NCBI GenBank assembly: GCA_963790965.1 | Contig: CAWBQO010000002.1 | Span: 1 to 64,000 of the forward strand | Direction of reading: 5' to 3' | Length of the DNA stretch: 64,000 bases | Source: CAWBQO01 sp963790965 | GTDB taxonomy: Bacteria > Bacteroidota > Rhodothermia > Rhodothermales > DASSAV01 | Shown here: in pieces, positions 45,581-55,485 of the stretch | Numbering within the stretch: the stretch's first letter is position 1 | Layout: each line of letters opens with the position of its first letter | The notes under the pieces: model-generated | Told to the model about the DNA's origin: nothing | The model's database searches: none | The model's input: the letters and a program-made list of their open reading frames with translations, nothing else | Translations under genes and position numbers: made by a program

Positions 45581-47907
45581 GAGCCGGCAGCCGCTGAGTC
45601 GGCGGCGGCCAGGGGCAAGAGATCGGCGGTCGACGGATCGCCGGTGGCCGTGTGCGGCGAAGCGTAAACGGTATCGGGACTGATAGCAAGAACGGCCGGC
45701 CGGAGGGTGTCCGCCACCGGTTCAATTCCAAAGGCGCGCAGGAGCGAATCCGCGACGGAGACCGGCACGGGATCATAGAGACTGAGGCTGTCCGCTCGCG
45801 CCCAATCAGTCAACGCAGATGCGGCGGCCATGAGGGCCTTCGGTGCGGCGGGCGTCTCACGATAATCGGCTGCGAGAGACATAAAAGCCGAAAAGCCTTC
45901 CTGCGGATGGCCCTGTTGCCACTGCTCGTAGGCGCGCGCGTAAAGCCGCTCCGCCTGTGCAACGGAATCGGCATCCACCACGTGCACGGGAGCCGCGCCG
46001 AGGCGCTCGCGAATGAGATTTGCGAACTCCGACTCCGGGAAGGACTCAACGACGTGGCGGTAGAGCCGGTTGGCCGTGGTCGAATCGCCAAGAGCGCGCT
46101 GCACCTCGGCGAGGGCGTAGTAGGCGCGCTGCGAGACCGGAAGGGTTTCGTTCTCGTCGATGACCATGCGGTACCAGGTGGCGGCCGAGTCCGCCCGGTT
46201 CATGGCCAGAAATAGGACATTGCCGAGTTCGTACCGAGCCATCGCTCGTTCGTTGATCACGCGCGTTCGGGAAACGATGTCTCTCGGAATGCCGGACACG
46301 TCAACGACGGGCAGCTGTTCGTCTGCGGTGGCGAGGGATCCGGTGAGGGTGGCTCCAGGAACGGCAATGTCCGCGCCCGCTCCTTCGTCTGCCGCCAGGC
46401 GCGTGATCGCTTCCTTGCGTCGCCAGTTCGGGACCAGCGGCCGTTCGCCCCACCGGTCCACGAAAACCATCCACCCTTCTTGCACCCGCAACGGGTCATC
46501 GAAAGACAGGAAGGAGGCCCCTTCCCGTGCGGCGGTCGCGCCGGGCGAGCGCTGGTCGACGACAGCTCCCCGCGTGTTGCGGAATCCTTCCTCCGCCTGC
46601 CGACGCTCCAGATCGCGCTCTTGCTGCTTCAGTTCGTCCCTGCGAGCTTCCCGTAGCCGGAGAACGAAGGCTTCATACGCTTCGTCATCGAGGCTGCCGA
46701 CGTACAGCAGCGAATCGAGCAAAGCAACGCGCTGCCTCACCTCGGCGAATCGCCGGAACGTCTCGGCCTGCCTGCCGGCATCCGTCAGCGCTTCAGGTGC
46801 CCACTGCTTTTTGAGCGTCCCGGGCGCATCGCTTTTCTGGCCCAGCGCGGACGCCGCCGTATCAAAGTGAGCCGCTGCGAAAACGTAGTCGTGGTAAACG
46901 TCCCGGTAGAGTTCCGCGAGGGCGTAGTGGACGGGTCCGCGAATGGCCGAAATGTTGGCATCTGAGCCGTAGAGGACCTCGTCGAAGGTCAGAAAGGCTT
47001 CGTCGGCTTCGCCCTGCGCCTGCAAGATGCGGCCGCGGGTGAAGAGCAGTTCGCCCCGGTTGGCGTAGTGGTTGTCGTCGCGCTCCATCTTGCGCAGCGA
47101 CTGCATCGCCCATTCCGGATTCGTGTGCTGCCCCGCCACGCGAATGGCGCTCAGCTGGGCGGCGTACGAGAGTTCGTAAAGCGGCTTGTGGCGTTCAACG
47201 GACCGGTACGCCTCAACGGCATCGGCGTAGCGACCCATCTTCTCGTAAACTTGTCCGAGCAAAAAGCGGGCGCGGGCGGCGATGTCGTTGTCGCGGACGT
47301 GCTCCAGGCCGAGCACCAGTTCGTCAGAAGCAGGCGTCCACTGCTCCTGCCGCACGTATAGTTCGCCGAGAGCGAGGTGCAGCATGGAGGCCCACTTCTT
47401 CGAGAGTCCTTCTTCTTGCAGGCTGAGCGTCAGGTGGTCGACCGCCTCCGCGTAGGCCTCGCGGGCAATCAGCGTGCGCGCAAGCCAGAAAGTAGCTTCG
47501 TCCTGAAGCGGGCCTTCATCAAAGAGGACTTCCCGGAATTTCTGCTCGGCTCCGAAGTAGTTCTTCTGGTAGAAATAGGATTTGCCAATCAGCAGCAGCG
47601 CGTCGTCGATCCACTTGGACGAGGCGTGGTCGCGCAGCACGTCGGCGCTCTTCTTGATCGCGTTCTCGAAGTCCTGCTGATTCCCCGATCCGGCGGGGAC
47701 GGAGAAGACGGGCAGATAGGTCGTTCTATCAACGGGCTGATTCGTCTTTTCAAGCGCCTTCAGGCCCTTATCGTATGATTTTCGGGCGTTATAGAACGTG
47801 TTGTAATAGGCCGTGAAGTTGTCCACCCGTTTGCCCACGAAGGAGGACGACTTGCACCCGGAGAGCAGGATGATCCCGAGCAACAAGAGAAGGCTGCGGC
47901 GCATCAC
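45575..47907 (-). CDS. TPR lipoprotein, PorW/SprE-like, 3' end cut at the junction
   Basis: Nearly 800 residues, with the 3' end truncated by the junction. The N-terminus MRRSLLLLLGIILLSGCKSS is a lipoprotein signal with lipobox LSGC. FVGKRVDNFTAYYNTFYNAR resembles the start of PorW/SprE, accessory lipoproteins of type IX secretion and gliding in Bacteroidota. TPR-like helix pairs cover about 95-350 (for example ALLLIGKSYFYQKNYFGAEQ) and 560-690. Its natural C-terminus is missing; the frame runs on into archaeal DNA to 45,520 in unrelated sequence. Confidence 0.75.
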
Positions 47908-48187
47908 GAAGAGTAGGTCTGGGAGACAGGAAAGGGCACGCTGCCGCCGAGGCGCGCCATCGCGGCACCCGGTTAACCGTACCTGAACTCGTATCAGTCG
48001 CCCATATATCGTTGAATTAGGAGGCTGTTGAAATAAAGCAAATCCAGACCAGACATGGCAGGTTATTTAAATAGAATCAACAGCGAACTAAAGAAACGCT
48101 GAGATGCTTCGCTTCGCCGGCAGGACTCGGGCAGGATGTTCTGCTTTAGGTGTGCGCCGCCCTATTTAGCCTTCTCCGGCATCCCCG

Positions 48188-48216
48188 CTTGTCATCCTGA
48201 ACAGAGTGAAGGATCT
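48188..48216. repeat. Common TGTCATCCTGA...GAAGGATCT motif
   Basis: CTTGTCATCCTGAACAGAGT followed by GAAGGATCT is a variant of an intergenic motif seen in very many bacterial genomes. Recognised from memory. Confidence 0.55.
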
Positions 48217-48252
48217 ACCCCTCCAGACTACTAAGAGGCTGTTGATTTACTA

Positions 48253-48406
48253 TTGATGGGATGTATCGCAGATATTCTGGTCCGCGTCTATGACTGGAAT
48301 GCTGCCTAACACCCCCTTGAATCCCCCTCAAGGGGGACGTTGCGTTTTTACTTCGGTCCTTATCGCCAGCTACATACAGCGTCTGCTAATTTTTTAACGG
48401 CCTCCT
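48253..48406 (+). repeat. Dispersed intergenic repeat, copy 1
   Basis: Aligns with 61,463-61,612 along its length, with best-kept blocks TGAATC and GCTACATACAGCG. It contains a nine-base-pair stem (CCCCCTTGA at 48,312-48,320 with TCAAGGGGG at 48,328-48,336) that is partly kept in copy 2. AAGAGGCTGTTGA at its left edge recurs inverted near the right end of both copies. Confidence 0.7.
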
Positions 48407-48557
48407 AAATAGCGCCCCCGCCACTTACCCGGCGACGAGGACAAGGCGCGTGTTCTTCAGCATTCGAGCGGTGCACCCCTTCAGATCAACCTTTGTTTAT
48501 CCAGCGGACTAAGAAATAGCAGCCTCTTAAAGCGCCCGGGGGCAGCGGCCGCTGCCG

Positions 48558-49991
48558 CTACTCCATGCGGCTAACCTGAACCATGTTAGTCTGGCCCTTA
48601 GACGGAAGCGGCATTCCGGCCGTGATCACGATGAGGTCACCCGGCTCGGCCAGACCGTGCTCGGAAAGTGTTCTTCTTACAGTGTTTACACCCTGGTCGG
48701 TGTCCGCTTGGAAAGGTATGGCGAAGGCTTTTGTTCCCCAGAGGATACCGAGATGGCCCACCACACGCGGGTCGTCCGTGAAGGCAAAGACGGGCATATT
48801 GGGCCGGTGGCGGGCGATCGCTTTGGCAGTCGTGCCGGATGCCGTGAGGCACGCGATGGCGCGGGCGCTGACCTGCTCGGCCAGCTGCACGGCCGTGAAG
48901 GAGACGGCTCCGGTCACTTCTTCATAGCGCGTCACGCGAGGCGGCCGCAGCTCCGCGCGGGGATGGGTCAGCCGCTGGTAATTCTCGGCTTGTTGGATGA
49001 TCTGCGACATGACTTCGACCACGCGGACGGGGTACTTGCCCGTCGCGGTCTCTGCCGAGAGCATGAGCGCGTCGCTGCCGTCGAGCACGGCGTTGGCCAC
49101 GTCCGTTGCCTCCGCGCGGGTCGGACGGGGATTTTCGATCATGCTTTCGAGCATCTGCGTCGCTGTGATGACGGGCTTTGCGGCTGCGAGGCACTCTTCG
49201 ATGATCATTTTTTGCGCGGGCGGGACCTCTTCGAGCGGCATTTCGATGCCGAGATCGCCGCGGGCCACCATGATGCCGTCGGCCTCATGGAGGATGTCGT
49301 CGATGTCGAGAACGGCTTCCGGCTTTTCGATCTTCGCGATGACGCCGGTTCGCCGGCCGGACGCGCGCACGCGGCGCACGAGGTCGATCACGTCGGCCTC
49401 GCTGCGGACGAAGGAGAGGGCGATCATGTCCACCTCCGACTCCAGCCCGAACTCGAGGTCCTCGATGTCCTTGCCGGTAAGCGAGGGCGTGTTGGTGCGA
49501 ATGTGCGGCAGATTGACGCCTTTGCGTGGCCGAAGCGTCCCGCCGACCACAACTTCGGTCACCACGTCCGACCCGATAATGTCCGTGATTTCCAGTTCGA
49601 TGTGCCCGTCGTCCACGAGGATGCGGCGGCCCACCTCGACGTCCTGCGCGAGCGTCAGGTAGTCGATGTAGACCCGGTCGGCCGTCCCTTCGATCTCGTC
49701 GGTGGTAAGCGTGAGGCGCTGCCCTTTGTGCAGGAGCACGCCGCCGTTGCGGATCTGCCCGACCCGAATCTTCGGGCCTTGCAGGTCTTGCAGGATGGAC
49801 ACGGTGCGCCCGAGACGATGGGCCTCTTCGCGCACGAAACGCATCATCTGGAGATGGCTTTCGTGCGTGCCATGTGAAAAGTTTAGCCGTGCCACATCCA
49901 TGCCCGCGGCAATCAAGGCCGCAATCGCCTCGCGATCCGAACTTGCCGGGCCAAGCGTGCAAACGATCTTTGTCCGCCTTGTACTCTCCAT
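48558..49991 (-). CDS. pyk: Pyruvate kinase
   Basis: 477 residues, full length for the bacterial enzyme. TKIVCTLGPASSDREAIAAL at the start, the metal and substrate region GVNLPHIRTNTPSLTGKD, the catalytic lysine block VIAKIEKPEAVLDIDDIL, ARGDLGIEMPLEEVPPAQKM and the signature ATQMLESMIENPRPTRAEAT are present; the C-terminal allosteric domain ends in ITAGMPLPSKGQTNMVQVSR. It converts phosphoenolpyruvate and ADP to pyruvate and ATP. Single gene with its own promoter probably above 49,991. Confidence 0.95.
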   Translation of the reverse strand: MESTRRTKIVCTLGPASSDREAIAALIAAGMDVARLNFSHGTHESHLQMMRFVREEAHRLGRTVSILQDLQGPKIRVGQIRNGGVLLHKGQRLTLTTDEIEGTADRVYIDYLTLAQDVEVGRRILVDDGHIELEITDIIGSDVVTEVVVGGTLRPRKGVNLPHIRTNTPSLTGKDIEDLEFGLESEVDMIALSFVRSEADVIDLVRRVRASGRRTGVIAKIEKPEAVLDIDDILHEADGIMVARGDLGIEMPLEEVPPAQKMIIEECLAAAKPVITATQMLESMIENPRPTRAEATDVANAVLDGSDALMLSAETATGKYPVRVVEVMSQIIQQAENYQRLTHPRAELRPPRVTRYEEVTGAVSFTAVQLAEQVSARAIACLTASGTTAKAIARHRPNMPVFAFTDDPRVVGHLGILWGTKAFAIPFQADTDQGVNTVRRTLSEHGLAEPGDLIVITAGMPLPSKGQTNMVQVSRME

Positions 49992-50250
49992 AAAGTGCGC
50001 TACGCTGTGGTTGCGGGCCTATGACACCCTGTTTGCTGCCATTGCCGGTTCAACGTTGCCGTTCCGAGCAGCAAAGGTACGACAGAGGCACGATCCGGCT
50101 GCAGGCGCTTTGGCTTCGATACGGTGAATTCCGGAAGCGCAAGCGCTCTGCAGGCGTTGGGGAGCGGAAACGCTGCGGCGCAAAGGTGGTTCGCTATTTG
50201 CAGAGTCCCTTCTAACAACCGGTTCATTGCCATTGTCACTGGTACCATTC

Positions 50251-50682
50251 ATGTTCGTTCTCAGCCGAACGGGGCGCATGTTCGCTTTGTTCGTGACCTT
50301 AATCATCATTCTGAGCGCTTCTGTGCCGTCCGCCTCGGCGCAGGAGAGTCCGAAGAAAATGCTCGACTCCATTCAAGCCGCTTTTTCGAAGGGCGAAAGC
50401 AGGACGTTGATGGACTACACGTCCGAACGAATGGACATGGCGCTGTTTGACAAGCGTGCGCTGGTAAGCCGTGGGCAGGCGGCGTATGTTATGGAAGAGT
50501 TCTTTCGTGCCTTCCCGCCCCTGAGCTGCACCTTCGAAGAACCGACGCGCACGCCGAACGCGTGGTTCGTAGGCGGTCTGTACCGGCACCGCGTCAGCGC
50601 GGACACATTCAACGTCTACGTCGGACTGCGGCGGAAAGGGGAAGCATGGGAACTGCGGGAGATCCGAATCAATAAGCCCTGA
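50251..50682 (+). CDS. DUF4783 family exported protein
   Basis: 143 residues from the second ATG (MFVLSRTGRMFALFVTLIII); starts at 50,227 and 50,278 are also possible. A signal peptide ends near SVPSASA|Q. The mature domain (MLDSIQAAFSKGESRTLMDY, AAYVMEEFFRAFPPLSCTFE, FNVYVGLRRKGEAWELREIR) is the DUF4783 pattern of Bacteroidota and relatives, a cystatin/NTF2-like small fold of unknown role. It lies 64 bases before the kinase gene and may be in the same operon. Confidence 0.75.
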   Translation: MFVLSRTGRMFALFVTLIIILSASVPSASAQESPKKMLDSIQAAFSKGESRTLMDYTSERMDMALFDKRALVSRGQAAYVMEEFFRAFPPLSCTFEEPTRTPNAWFVGGLYRHRVSADTFNVYVGLRRKGEAWELREIRINKP

Positions 50683-50746
50683 TCTACTCTCGGCAGAGTG
50701 GCCTTTGCCGCCCGCCTGATGCCGCTACCGTTCTTCTTGTCTCACC

Positions 50747-53700
50747 TTGCTCAATCCGCCCGCCCCTGACCGCCGCCGCCTCGCCGTTCGGTTTCTCGCT
50801 ATGGCGGCTGCGCTGGCGCTCCTGATTCCGGCCACTTGGGGCATCTATGGACGCTACGCGGACCGCGTAGCCGGGCGACCGGGAGATCATCAAAGCGCGG
50901 CCGTCAACGCCGCGTTCGCGCAGATCGAGCGCAGTTTCGATGCGCTGCAGCAGTCGATGATGGCTTCCGCGCGCGCGCTCGCTGAGGAAAAAGCCCTGCA
51001 GGAAGGGCTTGTGCTCCCGCCGTCTCAGGCGCGCGAACGGGTTGTCCGCTTCGCAGCTTCGCTTTCGCTCGAAGAGAAGACGGCCGCCGAGTTCTATACC
51101 GCCGAAGGCACACTTGCGGGCTGGACAGGCTTCGGAATGCCCCTCGACCGGGAGCCGGGTTCTTTGGACCCGAACCGGGTCAGCATAGGAATCGCCGACG
51201 CCGCCGGGCGCGAGCAGGCGCTGGTCGTCTGGTGGCCGGTGCGCAAGGGCGACCGAACCGTGGGGTTTGTACGCTTTATGCGGCTGGTGGTCCGGAGCGC
51301 GCCGGTCGAGAACCAGTATCTGCAGAGTTTCAGTCTGGCCGAGGAGTGGCAGGCGCTGGTGGGGATGCCGGTGTCGCTCGCGCTTGGAGCGGCCGCGGCG
51401 GACCCGGGCACGCCCTTGTATCGCGAGCCGCTCGAGGGCGCTGACGGATCGCGCCTCGGGCTGGTGGTTCTTCAGCCGCCGACACCCGCGGCATTGCGCT
51501 CGATCTTGCGAACCCGCTATGCCGACGTAGCGCTCTTCTGGACGACGCTCTTGTTCGCGTGGCTTCTGTACGGCCTCTGGCTGTGGTACCGAGAGCAGGT
51601 TCGGACCCTGTCCATGGAGGCCTCGCCGGACCGCAAGCGTTCCCGTTGGTCGGCGGTACTCCGGTTTCTGGTGCTGGGCGTTGCGTGGTGGGGCGTCCGT
51701 TTTGCGCTTGTGGTGATGCAGGTCCCGGCGCGATGGCAGACGAATACGGGCGCACTTGCCCCGCTGTTCGACCCGGCGCATCTGGCTTCTCTCTACGGTT
51801 TCGGCATGATGCGCTCGGCCGGCGACCTCCTGATCACCGCGATCTTCGCCGTGCTTTTCGGGGCGGCCCTGCTGGACCTGCTCAGCCGCTTTCGCGATGC
51901 CGAGCGCAGGCTCATCGGGCCTTCCGCACCACACGGGAGCGCGCAAGATGAAGGCTGCACGGTTTGCTTCTTCGTCATATCCGTCCTCGCCGCCCTCGCG
52001 ACGCTCACTTCGGTGGCGGCGATGTCGGCGCTGACCGAGCACGCCGTGCTCGACAGCACCCTTGACTTTTTCGCTCGAACCGGGCTGGTGCCGGATCGTC
52101 CGGAGCGGCTGGTTCTCGTTGTCTACGTGTCTCTGGTGCTTTTGAGCGCCGCCACCATGATGGTCTCCATTGGCGTGCTGTGGGTGGCGATCACACTGCT
52201 TCTGCGCCACCGGCCGGAGCGGTGGTCGTTGGTCTTAGCGGCGGCGGTTGCCGCCGGCTGCGGCGCGGCCGCGCTGCTCGGCGTGTACGTCGCGGGCGCA
52301 TCGACGCTCGTGCCGGTGGTCGAGGGAACGGCCTTCCTGCTCACGGCGGCCGGCGTGGCGGCCTACGCGCGCATCCAGCTCGACCGAGGGGCGCGGCTCC
52401 TCACGGTTCGTACGCTGCTCCTGAGCGCGTTTGCCCTGAGCGTTCTGCTCTACCCGCTCCTGTACAACGGAATGGACGAGCGGCAGCGAATGCAGATTGT
52501 AGAAGCGGCAGATTCTTTCCTTGAGGAACGCGACCCGCGTATCGTTTTTGCCATCGAACAGGTTCTGGAACAGTCAAGAACCCACGCGCATCTGCCCGAT
52601 ATCCGCCGCAGTCTGGAAAAGGCGGACACGAGCCGGGCCACCCGGCACGCCCTCGACTCGCTGGCCGCATCGCTGCTGCGCGGGTCTCTTCTGTCCGAAC
52701 TCGGTCCGTACGACGTAAGCCTCGCGATTCTTGACACCGGCGGAAAGCCGCTCGGAAGATACCAGGAGTCGGAGAGCATCCCGGCGGGCATGGCCGTTCA
52801 GATGATCGATTCCACCGAGTTCGACATCTTGCTCGAAATGTTTTCGGAGGTGCAGCCGGGCGAGGTCATGGTTGAGCAGGTGACGGGGCGGCATGAGCGC
52901 GACCGGTTTCAGTACGTTGGCATTGTGCCCATCGCCGGCGCTTCGGCGGAGGAGCCGCTGGGATGGATCATGGCGCGGGCCGAATCGCGCTCGTTGCAGG
53001 AGTTCAATGAGACGCCTTTCCCGCGCGTGCTCCTGCCGAGCGGCTACTTCCGCACGGTTCGGGCGAACGTCTCCCTGGCGGGCTTTCGCAACGGAGTGCT
53101 CGTGCGAAGCCTCGGCCGCGATTTCGGGCAGTTCATGCTCGATCCCGCCGTCCGCGCCGCGCTGCTGCTTCAGCCCGAAGTCTGGGTGGTCCAGCGCATG
53201 GAGGGAGAGCGCTACCTGACCTACTACCGCCGCGAGTTGCCGGACGCGAGCGCCGGCGGGGCCGACCTCCTCGGGCAGCGGCCGCTCGTCGTGGCGGCGC
53301 GGGTGCCGGCCACGTACCTCTTCGACCACCTTTACTATCTGCTGCGCCTGATCGTTGCCGCGCTCATCGTGGGCCTTCCGATCTACCTCGTCGGCCTCTA
53401 CTTCGGGCGACAGGCGGGGAAACTACCGGCGCAGAACGTGCGATTCCGCGAAAAGGTGCTCAATGCCTTTCTGGTCGTCGGCATTATATCGGTGGCGGCG
53501 GTAGGGTTCGTCGGGCAGGATGTCGTGCGGGAGGAGACGCAGAACGCCGTTAGAACAGGCATTCGGCGGAGCCTGGAGGACGTCGAGCGCATCCTTACGC
53601 TTCAGGCGCGCGGGAGCGAGTTGCCCTATCAGGTGCTCCGGCGGACGCCAATCGATTCGCTTGCCGCCGTGGCGGGCGTGGATTTGAACGTGTATGTGGA

Positions 53701-54952
53701 CGGCTCTCTCGTGCAGACGACCCGGCCGCAGCTCGTCCGCGACAGGCTGCTCGACGAGCGTCTATCCGCCGAGGCCTACCGATCGATCTACCTGGACGGG
53801 CAGCGTACGACTTTCGTGCCGGAGCGCGTCGGGAGCTTTGAGTACATTGTCGGGCACCACGCCTTGCTGGACGAGCAGGGTGCGCCGCGGTATGTCGTTT
53901 CCGTGCCGGCGCTGCAAGAACAGGAGCAGATACAGGACGAACGCGCCCGCACGACGGCGTACTTTTTCGGTGCCCTTCTGCTGCTGCTGCTCGTGATTAT
54001 GCTGACGGCCTCGGTCGTTGCAAACGCGCTCACCCGCCCTATTGCGCGGCTGCGTCTGGGTCTCGAGCAGGTGGCGCGCGGACGCTTTGAACAGTCCATT
54101 CCCGTGACCTCGCGAGATGAAATTGGCGATCTCGTGCAGACGTTCAATGAAATGCAGGAGCAGCTTGCCGAAAGCCGCCGTCAGCTTGCGCAGCAGGAAC
54201 GCCAGCTCGCCTGGCGCGAGATGGCCCGGCAGGTTGCCCACGAGATCAAGAATCCCTTGACGCCGATGAAGCTCTCCGTTCAGCATCTTCAGCGGGCATT
54301 TACTATGTCGCGTGCCGCGCAGGTGGAGGAAGACGCGCCCGTTGGAAAGGACTTCAAGACGCTCTTCCGTCGGATCACAGCGACGCTTGTCGAGCAGATC
54401 GACACGCTCGCGCGCATTGCGAACGAGTTTCATTCGTTTGCGCGGATGCCGACGCGCATGGAAGAGCGGCTGGACATGAACGCGGTCGTGAGCGAAGCCG
54501 TCGCCCTGATGCAGGAGGAGACGAGCACGGAGGTGCTGCTCACGCTCTACCGCGACGCGCTCATCGTGCAGGCGGATCGTGAGGAACTGCGCCGGGCATT
54601 TATCAACCTGATCAAGAACGCCCTGCAGGCCGTGCCCGACGGAACGGAAGGGCTGGTGCAGGTAGAGACGGGTCTTACGCCGGGCGTCGACGGCCGACCT
54701 GCACTGGCCATGTGCCGTGTCACGGACAATGGCACCGGCATTTCAGAGGAGCTGCGCGAGAAGATCTTTCAGCCAAACTTCTCGACCAAGACCAGCGGAA
54801 CCGGGCTGGGACTTGCCATCGCGCGCAAGAGCATCGAGGAGTCCGGGGGCGAGATCGACTTCGATCCCGAAGTTGCCGACGGTGCCTCATTCTGGGTCAA
54901 ACTCCCGCTTTGCGACGCCGAACCGGAGGGTGCGCCGGCTATGAGCCGCTAA
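50747..54952 (+). CDS. Large NtrY-like sensor histidine kinase
   Basis: 1,401 residues, far longer than most kinases (NtrY about 750). TTG 50,747 is the longest start; ATG 50,801 (18 residues shorter) is equally possible. An N-terminal helix (about 16-34), a periplasmic sensor to about 255, about eight helices from 258 to 555, a second sensor (about 580-860), a helix at about 865-888, another at 905-925, a third sensor and a final helix near 1,068-1,090. Then HAMP (TRPIARLRLGLEQVARGRF), H-box with phosphorylated His1165 in QVAHEIKNPLTPMK, and ATPase boxes NLIKNALQAV, DNGTGI and GTGLGLAIARKS. No response regulator is adjacent. Confidence 0.88.
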   Translation: MLNPPAPDRRRLAVRFLAMAAALALLIPATWGIYGRYADRVAGRPGDHQSAAVNAAFAQIERSFDALQQSMMASARALAEEKALQEGLVLPPSQARERVVRFAASLSLEEKTAAEFYTAEGTLAGWTGFGMPLDREPGSLDPNRVSIGIADAAGREQALVVWWPVRKGDRTVGFVRFMRLVVRSAPVENQYLQSFSLAEEWQALVGMPVSLALGAAAADPGTPLYREPLEGADGSRLGLVVLQPPTPAALRSILRTRYADVALFWTTLLFAWLLYGLWLWYREQVRTLSMEASPDRKRSRWSAVLRFLVLGVAWWGVRFALVVMQVPARWQTNTGALAPLFDPAHLASLYGFGMMRSAGDLLITAIFAVLFGAALLDLLSRFRDAERRLIGPSAPHGSAQDEGCTVCFFVISVLAALATLTSVAAMSALTEHAVLDSTLDFFARTGLVPDRPERLVLVVYVSLVLLSAATMMVSIGVLWVAITLLLRHRPERWSLVLAAAVAAGCGAAALLGVYVAGASTLVPVVEGTAFLLTAAGVAAYARIQLDRGARLLTVRTLLLSAFALSVLLYPLLYNGMDERQRMQIVEAADSFLEERDPRIVFAIEQVLEQSRTHAHLPDIRRSLEKADTSRATRHALDSLAASLLRGSLLSELGPYDVSLAILDTGGKPLGRYQESESIPAGMAVQMIDSTEFDILLEMFSEVQPGEVMVEQVTGRHERDRFQYVGIVPIAGASAEEPLGWIMARAESRSLQEFNETPFPRVLLPSGYFRTVRANVSLAGFRNGVLVRSLGRDFGQFMLDPAVRAALLLQPEVWVVQRMEGERYLTYYRRELPDASAGGADLLGQRPLVVAARVPATYLFDHLYYLLRLIVAALIVGLPIYLVGLYFGRQAGKLPAQNVRFREKVLNAFLVVGIISVAAVGFVGQDVVREETQNAVRTGIRRSLEDVERILTLQARGSELPYQVLRRTPIDSLAAVAGVDLNVYVDGSLVQTTRPQLVRDRLLDERLSAEAYRSIYLDGQRTTFVPERVGSFEYIVGHHALLDEQGAPRYVVSVPALQEQEQIQDERARTTAYFFGALLLLLLVIMLTASVVANALTRPIARLRLGLEQVARGRFEQSIPVTSRDEIGDLVQTFNEMQEQLAESRRQLAQQERQLAWREMARQVAHEIKNPLTPMKLSVQHLQRAFTMSRAAQVEEDAPVGKDFKTLFRRITATLVEQIDTLARIANEFHSFARMPTRMEERLDMNAVVSEAVALMQEETSTEVLLTLYRDALIVQADREELRRAFINLIKNALQAVPDGTEGLVQVETGLTPGVDGRPALAMCRVTDNGTGISEELREKIFQPNFSTKTSGTGLGLAIARKSIEESGGEIDFDPEVADGASFWVKLPLCDAEPEGAPAMSR

Positions 54953-55466
54953 AGTCCCGGTGGCCAAAGTAGTGCAGGACGTACCGCAGCTTCCTGGTTT
55001 TGTCCTTGCCGAAGCCGGGCAGGGCGAGAACCCGCGTCGCGACAACCTCGAAGGGCACATCGCCGCTCCATAGCCTGTCGGCGCGGCCCTCGTATTGATC
55101 CACCAGAAGGCGGGCGACTTCGTGCGTGGTATCCGCCATCTTATTCGTAAACCGGTGGACGGCGGGCTTCTCCGCAAAGATCTCGCGAAGCCGTTCCGGT
55201 GTCATCACCGCAATCTGCGCAAGGTCGAGATGCCCAAGCCGGTCGCGGAGCCGGTGCGGACCGGTAAAAGCATATTCCGCTCGGACGCGCTGATCGTAGA
55301 GCAGCCCCAGCAGGGCGGCATTGCCGTCCTGCCGGAGAAAATCGTCTGCCTCTGCGTCGCCGGTCAGGGTGCCTTCTTCCCGGAAGCGGTCCAGCATTCG
55401 GGCCAGGCCGCCTTCAAGGTCGCTATAGTCCAGCTCTACGATCCGCACGCGCACCGGATCAACCAT
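54939..55466 (-). CDS. HhH-GPD family base-excision repair protein
   Basis: 175 residues. The helix-hairpin-helix LALPGFGKDKTRKLRYVLHY and the upstream EIFAEKPAVHRFTNKMADTT pattern match the small TIGR03252-type HhH-GPD proteins related to endonuclease III. There is no 4Fe-4S cysteine cluster, as expected for that branch. Its stop overlaps the kinase 3' end (convergent, overlap about 14 bases). It probably removes damaged bases; the glycosylase activity of this branch is not well characterised. Confidence 0.8.
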   Translation of the reverse strand: MVDPVRVRIVELDYSDLEGGLARMLDRFREEGTLTGDAEADDFLRQDGNAALLGLLYDQRVRAEYAFTGPHRLRDRLGHLDLAQIAVMTPERLREIFAEKPAVHRFTNKMADTTHEVARLLVDQYEGRADRLWSGDVPFEVVATRVLALPGFGKDKTRKLRYVLHYFGHRDFSGS

Positions 55467-55485
55467 TTGCTTTCGGGTTCAAAGC

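Larger units (their letters stand above)
47908..48557. other. Intergenic region with bacterial repeat copies
   Basis: About 650 bases between the TPR gene and pyk. It holds repeat copy 1 at 48,253-48,406, a second partial motif near 48,128-48,155 that also recurs at 61,419, and a common bacterial intergenic motif at 48,188-48,216. No gene. Confidence 0.55.

Noticed and set aside
48657..49877. 406-residue frame opposite pyk
   Set aside because: Antisense shadow; pyruvate kinase motifs are on the other strand.
50684..52210. 508-residue open frame on the minus strand
   Set aside because: It is the antisense shadow of the kinase gene; its composition is Gln/Arg/His-rich without any domain, and the kinase frame has clear family motifs.
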